Shown piece by piece: positions 35,102 through 45,164 of a stretch of 64,000 nucleotides of DNA. Positions within the stretch are counted from its first letter, which is position 1; every line of letters starts with the position of its first letter. The DNA lies in contig NZ_FNNA01000002.1 of the NCBI RefSeq assembly GCF_900106665.1, positions 248,001-312,000 on the forward strand. The letters run 5' to 3'. Both the position numbers and the translations under genes were made by a program. The stretch comes from Paracoccus sanguinis. Its GTDB lineage: Bacteria; Pseudomonadota; Alphaproteobacteria; Rhodobacterales; Rhodobacteraceae. The notes under the pieces are model-generated. The model was not told the origin of the DNA. It did no database searches and worked only from the letters and a program-made list of their open reading frames with translations.

Positions 35102-35527
35102 CTATAGCGGCTGGAACGCGAGCGCGACCTCGCGCCGGTGCGGGGCGTGGCGATGCTCGACGAGGAAAACCCCCTGCCAGCGCCCGAGCAGCAGCCGGCC
35201 GCGCTCGACCGGGATCGAGAGGCTGACCGGGAGGAGCGCAGCCTTGAGATGGGCAGGCATGTCGTCCGGCCCCTCGAGGGTATGGGTCAGGAACGCCATC
35301 GCCGGGTCGGTGGCGGGCGGCACCAGCCGATCGAGCCAGGCGAGCAGGTCGCGCTGCACGTCGGGGTCGGCGTTCTCCTGCACCAGCAGGGAACAGGATG
35401 TGTGCCGCACGAAAGCCGTCAGAATGCCATCCGCGGCACCGATCCCCGTCAGCCAGTCCCCGATCCGGCCGGTGATCTCATGGCTGCCGGGCCCCGCCGT
35501 GCGGACCTCGATCAGGGTCAGCGTCAC
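35102..35527 (-). CDS. YjbQ/UPF0047 family protein
   Basis: A 141-residue protein of the YjbQ family (PF01894). GILTAFVRHTSCSLLVQENAD, FLTHTLEGPDDMPAHLKAAL, GRWQGVFLVEHRHAPHRREV are the conserved blocks with the metal-binding His residues. E. coli YjbQ has weak thiamine-phosphate synthase activity in vitro, but the physiological role is unsettled. It starts with GTG in a GTGA overlap with the gene upstream, so the two are coupled. It is on the same strand as, and downstream of, the unknown 119-residue protein. Confidence 0.9.
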   Translation of the reverse strand: MTLTLIEVRTAGPGSHEITGRIGDWLTGIGAADGILTAFVRHTSCSLLVQENADPDVQRDLLAWLDRLVPPATDPAMAFLTHTLEGPDDMPAHLKAALLPVSLSIPVERGRLLLGRWQGVFLVEHRHAPHRREVALAFQPL

Positions 35528-35883
35528 GCGTCGAGCCAGCCTTGCCAGTCGAAGTCCCGCACCCGGTCGGCCTCGGCCCGCGCGCCGGCCTCGCCGCCAT
35601 AGGACGAAAGCGCCTCGTCGGCGGGGAGCATCACGTGCTTCGCGGCATTCTCGGACGAGATGACGATGCTGCCCAGATCAGGCAGCGCGTGGGCACGCAG
35701 CCAGTTCCCGACCGCCGTCAGCGCGCCCGCGACCGGCTGCGCGGCGCTGCCGAGCTGCTGCGCGAGGTCGTCGTAGGTGAGATAATGCGGCCCGTCGCCG
35801 GACAGGCGGCTTCGCACCAGCGCGATCAGCACGGATTTCTGGAAGTCGGTCAGGGCGGTCGCGGGCTGGGTCGTGTCGGTCAT
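35524..35883 (-). CDS. Conserved hypothetical protein, 119 residues
   Basis: I do not recognise a family. The protein begins MTDTTQPATALTDFQKSVLI. An N-terminal helical stretch (ALVRSRLSGDGPHYLTYDDLAQQLGS, shown in part by LTYDDLAQQLG) resembles a winged-helix or HTH arrangement, and the C-terminus is acidic and aromatic (VRDFDWQGWLDA). No signal peptide or membrane segment is present. The ATG has a good ribosome site (AGGAGGA) upstream. It is translationally coupled to yjbQ. A DNA-binding role is a guess. Confidence 0.65.
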   Translation of the reverse strand: MTDTTQPATALTDFQKSVLIALVRSRLSGDGPHYLTYDDLAQQLGSAAQPVAGALTAVGNWLRAHALPDLGSIVISSENAAKHVMLPADEALSSYGGEAGARAEADRVRDFDWQGWLDA

Positions 35884-35931
35884 GGGTCCTCCTGTGTCTA
35901 GGACCCAATGTGCGCGGGGGCGCGAGGTTCC

Positions 35932-37344
35932 CTACTCGGCGGCGAGTTCCGGGTCGCGGGCGGCCCCGGCCCCGCCCTCGTCGCGGTCATGCGCCAGCTC
36001 GATCCGCCGGGTCGTCCGCGCGCCGAGTTCGCGCAGCAGTTCGGCCTGCCGCACGACGTTGCCCGGCCCGCGCGAGAGCCGCCCCACCGCCGCCGCATGG
36101 GCGCGGGCAGCGGCGTCAAGCGCGCCGCCCGCCTCGTCCAGCGCCGCCACCACGCCCGCGAGCTTGTCGTAGAGCATCCCGGCGCGGGCGGCGATCTCGG
36201 CCGCACCGCGCTCGCGCCGCTCGACGGTCCAGAGGTGCTCGACGGTCTTCAGCGCCAGCATCAGCGTCGAGGGGGTGGCGATCCCGACCCGCCGCTCGAG
36301 CGCCTCGGCGGTCAGCCGTGGCTCGACCCGCAGCGCCTCGGCGAAGGCGCCCTCGACCGGCAGGAACATCAGGACGTAATCCACCCCCTCGGCGTCGAGC
36401 GACTGGTACGCGCGGGACGAGAGCTCGGCCACATGGGCGCGGATCGCGGCGACATGGCGGCGCAGGGCGGCGGTGCGGGTGGCGTCGTCCTCGGCCCCCG
36501 CCGCGTCGGCATAGGCGTTGAGCGAGCATTTCGCGTCGATCACCAGCGACCGCCCGCCCGGCATCGTCACCACGACGTCGGGCCGCCAGCGGCGCCCCTC
36601 GGCATCCGTGGTGCCGGTCTGGGTGCGGTAGTGCTGCCCCGAAACCAGCCCTGCGGCGTCGAGCACCTGGGCGAGGATCATCTCGCCCCACGCCCCCTGC
36701 CGCTGCTTGTCGCCCCTGAGCGCGCGGGTCAGCGCCACCGCGTCGCGGCCGATCTGCTCGGAGCGCTGGTGCAGCCCCTCGATATGGGTGCGCAGCGCCG
36801 CCTGTGCGGCCTCGCCCGCGCGCTGACCGGCCTGCACCTCGTCCTGGAACCGCGCCACCTGCTCGCGGAACGGGGTCAGCAGCGCGCCCAGCCGCTCGGC
36901 GTGGGCGCGTTCGAGGTCGGCGCCCTGACGGCGCAGGCTCTCGTCGGCCATCAGGCGGAACTGGTCGGCCATCTCGGCGCGCAGCGCGCGCAGCGTCTGC
37001 GCCTCGTGCGCGGCGATCTCGGCGTCGCGGGCGGCGGTCAGCCGGGCCGCGTCGAGCGCCCGTTCCAGCGCCGCGCTCTCCTGCCGCGCGCGGTGGAGGG
37101 CGTCGGCGAGGTTGTCACGCTCTTCGGTCAGCTCGGAGAGCCGGGCGCCCTGCGCGGCGGCCCGCGCCTCGGCCGCCGCCGCGGCGATGCGGGCCTGCGT
37201 CAACACCGCCTCGGCCCGCCGCCGGCCGCGCCCCTGCCCCATGGCCCAGAGCGCGGCGAGCACGAGGGCACCGGCCGCCAGCGCCAGCCAAGCCGCGGCC
37301 CAGCCGCCACCCGCCCTGGCAAGCCACGCCTCGGCCCGGGTCAT
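35932..37344 (-). CDS. rmuC: DNA recombination protein RmuC
   Basis: A 470-residue RmuC. An N-terminal membrane segment (WAAAWLALAAGALVLAALWA, residues 15-34) is followed by a long coiled coil (about 45-200, Ala/Glu/Arg-rich). The conserved nuclease-like domain follows, with RGDKQRQGAWGEMILAQVLD, RWRPDVVVTMPGGRSLVIDA, KCSLNAYADA and VDYVLMFLPVEGAFAEAL. RmuC limits inversion at short inverted repeats, likely as a membrane-tethered endonuclease. It lies 48 bases downstream of nothing on its strand and reads towards the yjbQ pair; its own promoter region is the 125 bases beyond 37344. Confidence 0.92.
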   Translation of the reverse strand: MTRAEAWLARAGGGWAAAWLALAAGALVLAALWAMGQGRGRRRAEAVLTQARIAAAAAEARAAAQGARLSELTEERDNLADALHRARQESAALERALDAARLTAARDAEIAAHEAQTLRALRAEMADQFRLMADESLRRQGADLERAHAERLGALLTPFREQVARFQDEVQAGQRAGEAAQAALRTHIEGLHQRSEQIGRDAVALTRALRGDKQRQGAWGEMILAQVLDAAGLVSGQHYRTQTGTTDAEGRRWRPDVVVTMPGGRSLVIDAKCSLNAYADAAGAEDDATRTAALRRHVAAIRAHVAELSSRAYQSLDAEGVDYVLMFLPVEGAFAEALRVEPRLTAEALERRVGIATPSTLMLALKTVEHLWTVERRERGAAEIAARAGMLYDKLAGVVAALDEAGGALDAAARAHAAAVGRLSRGPGNVVRQAELLRELGARTTRRIELAHDRDEGGAGAARDPELAAE

Positions 37345-37440
37345 GCCCTGCCCTGCCCGTCAGTCCTGTCGTCCATCCGCCGACCGCCCCTGCCCTCATG
37401 CCACAGGTTCAGCACCCACGGCCGTTTGCCGACAGTGTTC

Positions 37441-37460
37441 GCGATTCGGTCCCGAATCGC
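37441..37460. repeat. 9-bp inverted repeat containing two GANTC sites
   Basis: GCGATTCGG-TC-CCGAATCGC: nine paired bases with a 2-base centre, in the gap between the BLUF gene and rmuC. Both arms carry a GANTC (CcrM-type) methylation site. There is no T-run, so it does not look like a terminator; it may be a protein-binding palindrome in the rmuC upstream region. Confidence 0.6.
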
Positions 37461-37469
37461 AAGCGTCTG

Positions 37470-37877
37470 TCAGAGACCGGCGTTGCGGTGCTGCAGGAAC
37501 GACAGGATGGTGTTGGCGTAGGCGCGGGTTTCGCGCTGCGCGACCGGGTCGTTGGCCAGCCACGTCAGCAGCGAACTGTCGCTCGAGGTCGAATAGCCCA
37601 TCCGCCAGCCCCCGAACTGCCGCCGGTCCTGCGTGCCGCGCCAGAGATAGGTCAGGTTCGTGTGGCGCGGGTCACGCTCCATCCGGGCGCAGATCATGGC
37701 GAGCGGCTCGGCCGCCCCCTCGAGCCACTGGTAGAAGAACCCGTCCTCGTGATGCAGGAAGCCGGTGAGGTCCAGCTCGGCATTGACCCGCCGCGCGGTC
37801 TCGAGCAGCTGGCGCGAGGCCTCGCTGTTCGGCGGCATCCGGGTTTCGCTGCGGTAGAGCACGAAGCTGATCGGCAT
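37470..37877 (-). CDS. BLUF-domain blue-light sensor protein
   Basis: A 135-residue stand-alone BLUF protein. All key flavin-pocket residues are present with the exact spacing of AppA: Tyr8, Asn32, Gln50, Trp91 and Met93. Conserved segments are FVLYRSE, LDLTGFLHHEDGFFYQWLEG and RDPRHTNLTYL. The domain binds FAD and switches its hydrogen-bond network with blue light. There is only a short C-terminal helix region (about 100-135) and no output domain, so it must signal through a partner, as do other short BLUF proteins. The ATG at 37877 has a perfect AGGAGG ribosome site. No partner gene is adjacent. Confidence 0.9.
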   Translation of the reverse strand: MPISFVLYRSETRMPPNSEASRQLLETARRVNAELDLTGFLHHEDGFFYQWLEGAAEPLAMICARMERDPRHTNLTYLWRGTQDRRQFGGWRMGYSTSSDSSLLTWLANDPVAQRETRAYANTILSFLQHRNAGL

Positions 37878-38006
37878 GGGGGATCCTCCTGATATGGCGG
37901 AGAGATCCCGCAAGGATCAGCGATAGACGATCCGGCCCAGCGAAAGAAGATGGCGAGGGGCTCAACATTTGATGCCTTCCCCTGCGTCGTGGCGCGGAAC
38001 GCGGCG

Positions 38007-38366
38007 TCAGACCGGCAGGCACCAGCCGGTCAGCGCCGCCGCCGCCGCGCCGTCGTGCAGGCGCAGCGCCAGCTCTCCGTCGGGCTTGAGGCGGGCGTTG
38101 GGGAAGCGCGCCAGCATCGCCTGCGGCTCGACCAGCCCCGCGCGGATCGCCGGGCGACGGACGTACCAGAGCACCCAGCCCTCGTTCAGCACCGCCGAGA
38201 ACATCCAGTCCTCGCCGCGCCGGAAGCGCAGGTCGTGGGCGATGAACCCCTTGCTCGTCAGCTCGCGCGAGAAGCCCTCGGGCAGCGGACAGGTGACGAC
38301 CTCGCGCCACGCCGCCCGCGCCCCGTCCGAGACGCCCTCGGCCGCCGCCAGCCAGTCGTCGCTCAT
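38007..38366 (-). CDS. Conserved hypothetical protein, 119 residues
   Basis: I do not recognise a family. The protein begins MSDDWLAAAEGVSDGARAAW and has beta-rich segments FIAHDLRFRRGEDWMFSAVL and GWVLWYVRRPAIRAGLV, with several tryptophans. It is soluble and without a signal peptide. It lies 10 bases after the rpoD stop on the same strand and is probably transcribed with it. A read-through role in the dnaG-rpoD transcript is possible but not shown. Confidence 0.6.
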   Translation of the reverse strand: MSDDWLAAAEGVSDGARAAWREVVTCPLPEGFSRELTSKGFIAHDLRFRRGEDWMFSAVLNEGWVLWYVRRPAIRAGLVEPQAMLARFPNARLKPDGELALRLHDGAAAAALTGWCLPV

Positions 38367-38376
38367 CGCCCCGACC

Positions 38377-40365
<1,989 letters not shown>

Positions 40366-40388
40366 GCGGGCGTGTCCTTCTTGCGAGC

Positions 40389-40491
40389 GATTCGGAACAG
40401 CGCCCGAATCAGGCCGGGCCTTCCGGCGGTTCTAGTCGAATCGCCGGGCCCGGTCAAAGCCGGGCCCGGCGGTGATTCGGTCCTGTGATTC
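40389..40491. other. Cluster of five GANTC sites between dnaG and rpoD
   Basis: GANTC occurs at 40389, 40406, 40438, 40474 and 40487, five times in 103 bases where about one in several hundred is expected at this GC content. Two of them form the inverted repeat GATTCGG-N8-CCGAATC (40389-40410). GANTC is the target of the cell-cycle methyltransferase CcrM of alphaproteobacteria. Confidence 0.6.
40442..40471 (-). repeat. 12-bp perfect hairpin in the dnaG-rpoD gap
   Basis: CGCCGGGCCCGG pairs fully with CCGGGCCCGGCG around a 6-base loop (TCAAAG on the plus strand). It lies about 40 bases after the dnaG stop and 77 before the rpoD start. No T-run follows on the minus strand, so it is not a standard terminator; an attenuator or RNA-processing/stabilising structure is more likely. 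Confidence 0.7.
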
Positions 40492-40512
40492 GCGCCCGCC
40501 GCGGCGGGGCGT

Positions 40513-42402
40513 TCAGCGGCGGCGGTTGCGCATCAGCGCCTCGGCCTGGGCGCGCACCGCCGCGAATTGTTCCTCGAGCGCGCGCTGGTCGCCCATCACC
40601 CCGCTGTCGCCCCCGAGGTCGGGGTGGTCGGCCTGCTGGCGCGCGCGGGCCGACTGGCTCACCCGCCAGGTCAGCCCCTCGTCCACCAGCCCCTCCATCT
40701 CGGCCTCGGCGCGGGCGATCTCGTCGCGGGCGGCGCGGTGGGCCTCGATCCGGTCGAGCGCGTTCAGCAGCATGGCCCGCGCGGCGTCGGGGTGTTCGGC
40801 CGGGTGGGCGATGGCAGGGGCCGAGCGGACATGGGGATCGGCCATGATCGCGTCAAGGGCGGCGCGCCCGGCGGCGCTGGCGGCCCCGGCGAGCAGGTCG
40901 TGGACCAGCGCCGCGCGGCCCGGGTCCGGGGGCTCGAGCCGTTCCAGCCGCGCCTCGACCTCGGCCACGAGGTCGGGGCGGGCGGCGCAGAGCGCCAGCA
41001 CCATCGCCTCGATCAGCCCCTCGCCGGGGTCCGCCGCCACGAGGGTCGAGGCGCGGGTCTGCGGCAGCGGCGGCGGCGGCTCGCCGCGGCGCTGGAAGCG
41101 GCCGCCGGGGCTGCGGGCGGGGGCGAAGAGCGCCCAGCGCTTGCGCTTGATCTCGGCGGTGGTGTGCTCGCGCGTGGCCGGGTCGGGGATCAGCGCCACC
41201 GCCGCCGCCAGCGCCCGGTCCAGCGCCGCCTTGCGCTCGGGGCTGTCGAAGCTGCGCCCCTCGGTCTCGCGCCGCCAGAGCAGGTCCACGAGCGGCTGCG
41301 CGGCCTCGATCACCGCGCGCATGGCGGCGGGTCCGCCGGCCCGGATCAGGTCGTCGGGATCCTGCCCCGGCGGCAGCAGGGCAAAGCGCAGCGCCTGCCC
41401 CGGCCCGGTCAGCGGCAGCGCGAGGTCGATGAGCCGCATCGCCGCCCTGAGCCCCGCCGCATCGCCGTCGAGCGCGATCACCGGCTCGGGCGAGACGCGC
41501 CACATCAGCCGCAGTTGCTCTTCGGTGATGGCGGTGCCGAGCGGCGCCACCGCGCCCTCAATCCCCGCGCGCACCAGCGCGATGACGTCCATATAGCCCT
41601 CGGCCACCACCAGCGGCTGGCCCTTGGCGACGGCACTGCGGGCGGGGCCGAGGTTGTAGAGCGTGCGGCCCTTGTCAAAGAGGTCGGTCTCGGGGCCGTT
41701 CAGGTATTTCGCCCGCGCGTTCGGGTCCATCGCCCGGCCGCCGAACGAGATGCAGCGGCCGCGGGCGTCGCGGATCGGAAAGATGATCCGGCCGCGGAAG
41801 CGGTCATAGGCCGCGCCCCGGTCGTCGGGCTTGATCGCCAGCCCCGCCGCCACCGCCTGCGCCTCGGGGACGCCGGCCTCGGTCAGGTGCCGCAGCAGCC
41901 CCTGCCGCAGGTCGGGGGCAAAGCCGATCTCGAAGCGGTCGAGCGTGCCCGCGTCGAGCCCCCGCCCGGCGAGGTAGTCGCGCGCCGCCGCCCCCGCCCC
42001 GGTCTGAAGCTGCAGGCGGAACCAGCGCAGGGCGCGGTCCATGACCTCGACCAGCTCGGCCCGGCGGTCGGTCTGCGCCTGTTCGCGCGGCGAGCGCTCG
42101 GGCATGGGCACCCCGGCCTCGGACGCGAGCACCGCCACGGCGTCGAGGAACCCCATCCCCTCGGCCTCGCGCAGGAACCCCACCGCGTCGCCCTTGGCGT
42201 GGCAGCCGAAGCAGTAATAGAAGCCCTTCTGGTCATCGACGTGGAAGGACGCGGTCTTTTCCGAATGGAACGGACAGGGCGCCCACCAGTCCCCCTTGGC
42301 CTGGTTCGACTTGCGCAGATCCCACGTCACCCGCCGGCCCACGATCCGGCTGATCGGGACGCGGGCGCGCAAGTCGTCGAGGAATCCGGGCGGCAGGCTC
42401 AT
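40513..42402 (-). CDS. dnaG: DNA primase DnaG
   Basis: A 629-residue bacterial primase. The zinc-binding domain has WWAPCPFHSEKTASFHVDD and YYCFGCHAKGDAVGFL (residues 35-75). The RNA polymerase core has GRIIFPIRDARGRCISFGGR. The TOPRIM motifs are VVAEGYMDVIAL and VIALDGDAAGLRAAMR. The C-terminal 150 residues form the helicase-binding region and are Ala/Glu-rich. The ATG at 42402 gives the conserved start MSLPPGFLDDLRARVPISRI. Transcribed towards rpoD. Confidence 0.96.
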   Translation of the reverse strand: MSLPPGFLDDLRARVPISRIVGRRVTWDLRKSNQAKGDWWAPCPFHSEKTASFHVDDQKGFYYCFGCHAKGDAVGFLREAEGMGFLDAVAVLASEAGVPMPERSPREQAQTDRRAELVEVMDRALRWFRLQLQTGAGAAARDYLAGRGLDAGTLDRFEIGFAPDLRQGLLRHLTEAGVPEAQAVAAGLAIKPDDRGAAYDRFRGRIIFPIRDARGRCISFGGRAMDPNARAKYLNGPETDLFDKGRTLYNLGPARSAVAKGQPLVVAEGYMDVIALVRAGIEGAVAPLGTAITEEQLRLMWRVSPEPVIALDGDAAGLRAAMRLIDLALPLTGPGQALRFALLPPGQDPDDLIRAGGPAAMRAVIEAAQPLVDLLWRRETEGRSFDSPERKAALDRALAAAVALIPDPATREHTTAEIKRKRWALFAPARSPGGRFQRRGEPPPPLPQTRASTLVAADPGEGLIEAMVLALCAARPDLVAEVEARLERLEPPDPGRAALVHDLLAGAASAAGRAALDAIMADPHVRSAPAIAHPAEHPDAARAMLLNALDRIEAHRAARDEIARAEAEMEGLVDEGLTWRVSQSARARQQADHPDLGGDSGVMGDQRALEEQFAAVRAQAEALMRNRRR

Positions 42403-42481
42403 TCGGTCGGTCTCGGGCGCAGGGCCGGGGGCGAGGTCGGGGGCTGGTGCGGGTGCGGGTGAGGTCGTGGGTGCGGGCCCA

Positions 42482-43069
42482 TCATCCCGCGCCGACCGCC
42501 CCGCGGGCAAGCCTCCAGTAATGGTCGGCGAGTGCGGCGCGGTCCAGACGCCCGCCCTCGCGGTACCAGTTCGTCACCCCGGTCAGCATGGCGATCAGCG
42601 CCATCGCCGCCAGCCGCGGATCGTCGAGCCGCATCTCGCCCGACACGGCCCCGGCCCTCAGGATGCCGGTCAGCGCGTCCTCGTAGCGGCCGCGCAGCGC
42701 GGCGATGGCGGCGTGGTTCTCGGGCGTGAGGCTGCGCAGTTCCATGTAGCTCAGGAACACCTCGTCGGGGTGGTCGAGCGAATAGGCGATGTGAAAGCGC
42801 ACGAAGCGCTCGAGCCGTTCCAGCGCGCTGCGATCGGGGCGGTCGGCCCAGGCGGCGAGCAGCAGCTCCATATGCTCGCGCAACAGGTCCGCGAGCAGCG
42901 CCTGCTTGTCGGGGGTATAGGCGTAGAGCGCGCCCGCCTGCACGCCCACGGCGGCGGCGATCTGGCGCATCGTCACCGCCCCGTAGCCGTGCCGTGCAAA
43001 CAGCCGCCGCGCGGCCTGACGGACGAGCGGGCCGGTAATCTCGGCGCGGGAGCCTTGGGTGCGGGCCAT
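42482..43069 (-). CDS. TetR family transcriptional regulator
   Basis: A 195-residue regulator. The N-terminal HTH (ITGPLVRQAARRLFARHGYG, then TMRQIAAAVGVQAGALYAY) is typical TetR. The C-terminal ligand-binding region includes ERFVRFHIAYSLDHPDEVFL and ALIAMLTGVTNWYREGGRL, resembling regulators of lipid or acyl-CoA metabolism; that is only a resemblance. The ATG at 43069 is chosen as the last upstream start before the conserved HTH. It reads towards dnaG, 79 bases away. No obvious target operon is adjacent. Confidence 0.85.
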   Translation of the reverse strand: MARTQGSRAEITGPLVRQAARRLFARHGYGAVTMRQIAAAVGVQAGALYAYTPDKQALLADLLREHMELLLAAWADRPDRSALERLERFVRFHIAYSLDHPDEVFLSYMELRSLTPENHAAIAALRGRYEDALTGILRAGAVSGEMRLDDPRLAAMALIAMLTGVTNWYREGGRLDRAALADHYWRLARGAVGAG

Positions 43070-43392
43070 CCCGGCGGTGTAGCGAAAAGCGGCGGGTGGG
43101 GGAAGCTTGGGGCTGGCGGGGGGTGGGGGGCGGTGGGGCGCTGCCCCGGCTGCGGGCCAGTCGCCCTTAGGGACGGGGACCGCCTGTAAGGGGAGACCCA
43201 ACTGTCCGCCTGCGTTCGACCAGCAAGGTGAGCCGGAGCGTGCAAGCGCGGGGAAGAGGCGGGTCGCGCCGCGCGATGACGTCCGAAGTCGGCAATGGCG
43301 CCCTGCGCAATGGGACGCCCGACACCGGCGCGCCAACCCACGCCTCACCCCCGGGGCTTCCGCACGGGGCGCCCCGGCGCTATCCTCCCCGA
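43070..43392. other. Divergent intergenic region with G-rich tract
   Basis: These 323 bases lie between the tetR gene and a lipoprotein gene on the opposite strand. The first 70 bases are extremely G-rich on the plus strand (see separate entry). The rest is GC-rich without a recognisable promoter; an open frame runs into the lipoprotein gene from 43228 but its upstream part is not protein-like. No RNA gene is seen. Confidence 0.4.
43098..43138 (+). other. Potential G-quadruplex tract
   Basis: Five runs of four or more G (43098-43102, 43109-43112, 43118-43123, 43125-43130, 43135-43138) separated by 1-6 bases fit the quadruplex pattern. It starts 29 bases upstream of the tetR ATG, on the non-coding side of its promoter. 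Confidence 0.5.
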
Positions 43393-43959
43393 ATGCTTCG
43401 CCCGCTCGCCTGTTGCCTCGCCCTGCCGCTGCTGGCCGCCTGCGCCGAGCCGGATGCCGCCGAATACCCCCGGCTCATGCCGTTGAGCGAGCTGAACCAG
43501 CCCCCCGCCATCCCCGCCCATACCGCCGAGGCGGCCTCGGACCCCGCCGCCGTGGGTGCCGCGCTCGACGCCCGCCGGGCCGAGGCGGCCGCCCGTGCCG
43601 ACGCGGCCCGCCGGCCGGTGACCGACGCAGGCTCGCTGGGCGACCGCGCCGCGGCGCTGCGCCGCCGGGCCGGGGCGTTGGCCGCGACCGAACTCCCGCA
43701 GGGCGCGACCACCCCCGCGCCGACCACGGACGCCGCCGCACCCCCCGCGCCGGCCGCCCCGACCACGGACGCCCCGGCCCCTGCGCCCGCTGCCACCACA
43801 GACCCCGCGGCCGACCCCGAGACCGCCGCCCGCGTCCGCGCCCTGCGCGAGCGGGCCCGCGCGCTTTCGGAGCAGCCGGTGGGCGCAACCCCGGCCCCCC
43901 TGCCCCCCTGTCCGCCCGGCACGACCGATCCCGTTGCCGCGCGCTGCAACCCCGGATAG
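43393..43959 (+). CDS. Ala/Pro-rich lipoprotein
   Basis: A 188-residue protein with a lipoprotein signal: MLRPLACCLALPLLAAC, modified Cys at 17. The mature part is Ala/Pro/Asp/Thr-rich, with a helical Ala/Arg segment (about 50-95), a repetitive Pro/Thr/Ala linker (about 100-145), a second helical segment (ARVRALRERARAL) and a C-terminal CPPGTTDPVAARCNPG with two Cys. Low-complexity lipoproteins of this sort are common in Rhodobacterales and have no assigned function. lldD follows after 41 bases. Confidence 0.7.
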   Translation: MLRPLACCLALPLLAACAEPDAAEYPRLMPLSELNQPPAIPAHTAEAASDPAAVGAALDARRAEAAARADAARRPVTDAGSLGDRAAALRRRAGALAATELPQGATTPAPTTDAAAPPAPAAPTTDAPAPAPAATTDPAADPETAARVRALRERARALSEQPVGATPAPLPPCPPGTTDPVAARCNPG

Positions 43960-44000
43960 ACCGCGACGCAACGTAACACCCCAGCCGGAGGCCCTCGCCC

Positions 44001-45164
44001 ATGCCCGTCATCACCTGCATCGAGGACCTCAAGCGCCTGCACAAGGCGCACACCCCGCGGATGTTCTACGACTACGCCGAGTCGGGCAGCTACACCGAGC
44101 AGACCTTCCGCGAGAACACCACCGACTTCGCCCAGATCCGCCTGCGCCAGAAGGTGGCGGTGGACATGTCGGGCCGTACGCTCGCCTCGGACATGGTGGG
44201 GCTGCCCGTCACCATGCCGGTGGGCCTCGCCCCCGTGGGGCTGACCGGGATGCAGCGCGCCGATGGCGAGATCAAGGCGGCACGGGCGGCCGAGAAGTTC
44301 GGCGTGCCCTTCTGCCTTTCGACCATGTCGATCTGCTCGATCGAGGACGTGGCCGCGCACACCGAAAAACCCTTCATGTTCCAGCTTTACGTCATGAAGG
44401 ATCAGGAGTTTCTGGAAGGCATCATCGGCCGCGCCAAGGCCGCCGGCTGCTCGGCGCTGGTGCTGACGCTTGATCTGCAGATCCTCGGGCAGCGGCACAA
44501 GGACCTCAAGAACGGGCTCAGCGCGCCGCCGAAGCTCACCCCCTCGTCGATCGCCGACCTGGCGACCCGCTGGGGTTGGGGGCTCGAGATGCTGCGCACC
44601 AAGCGGCGGTTCTTCGGCAATATCGTCGGGCACGCCAAGGGGGTGACCGACACCGCCAACCTGTCCAGCTGGACCGCCGAGCAGTTCGACCCGCAGCTCG
44701 ACTGGACGAAGATCGCCCGCATCCGCGATCTCTGGGGTGGCAAGCTGATCCTCAAGGGCATCCTCGACGCCGAGGACGCGCGCATCGCCGCCGATTTCGG
44801 CGCCGACGCCATCGTGGTCTCGAACCACGGCGGGCGGCAGCTCGACGGCGCGCTGAGCTCGATCCGGGTGCTGCCCGAGATCGTGGCGGCGGTCGGCGAT
44901 CAGGTCGAGATCCACCTCGATTCGGGCATCCGCTCGGGTCAGGACGTGCTCAAGGCGCTTGCGCTCGGCGCCCACGCGACGTGGATCGGGCGGGCCTTCA
45001 TCCACGGGCTCGGCGCGATGGGCGAAAAGGGCGTGACGACTGCGCTCGAGGTGATCCGCAAGGAACTGGACACCACCATGGCGCTGTGCGGCGAGCGCGA
45101 CATCAGGCACGTTGGCCGGCACAACGTCATGGTGCCGGCCAACTGGGCGACGGACTACGCCTGA
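44001..45164 (+). CDS. lldD: FMN-dependent L-lactate dehydrogenase (LldD-type alpha-hydroxy-acid dehydrogenase)
   Basis: A 387-residue (S)-2-hydroxy-acid dehydrogenase. Key segments are [89 protein letters not shown] and [12 protein letters not shown], with the catalytic His and substrate Arg. It oxidises L-lactate to pyruvate, passing electrons to the quinone pool at the inner membrane. An SD-like GGAGG lies 12 bases before the ATG. The stop overlaps the convergent hydrolase by 10 bases. A related hydroxy acid is possible as substrate. Confidence 0.92.
   Translation: MPVITCIEDLKRLHKAHTPRMFYDYAESGSYTEQTFRENTTDFAQIRLRQKVAVDMSGRTLASDMVGLPVTMPVGLAPVGLTGMQRADGEIKAARAAEKFGVPFCLSTMSICSIEDVAAHTEKPFMFQLYVMKDQEFLEGIIGRAKAAGCSALVLTLDLQILGQRHKDLKNGLSAPPKLTPSSIADLATRWGWGLEMLRTKRRFFGNIVGHAKGVTDTANLSSWTAEQFDPQLDWTKIARIRDLWGGKLILKGILDAEDARIAADFGADAIVVSNHGGRQLDGALSSIRVLPEIVAAVGDQVEIHLDSGIRSGQDVLKALALGAHATWIGRAFIHGLGAMGEKGVTTALEVIRKELDTTMALCGERDIRHVGRHNVMVPANWATDYA

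Noticed and set aside
37891..37919. TGATCCTTG...CCATAT upstream of the BLUF gene, resembling an RpoE- or RpoH-type promoter.
   Set aside because: The -10 part lies one base from the AGGAGG ribosome site, so transcription would start inside or after it and lose the site. The position is not workable for the chosen start.
43228..43392. Upstream extension of the lipoprotein gene to an earlier ATG.
   Set aside because: The extension is not protein-like and would bury the lipoprotein signal 55 residues from the N-terminus.
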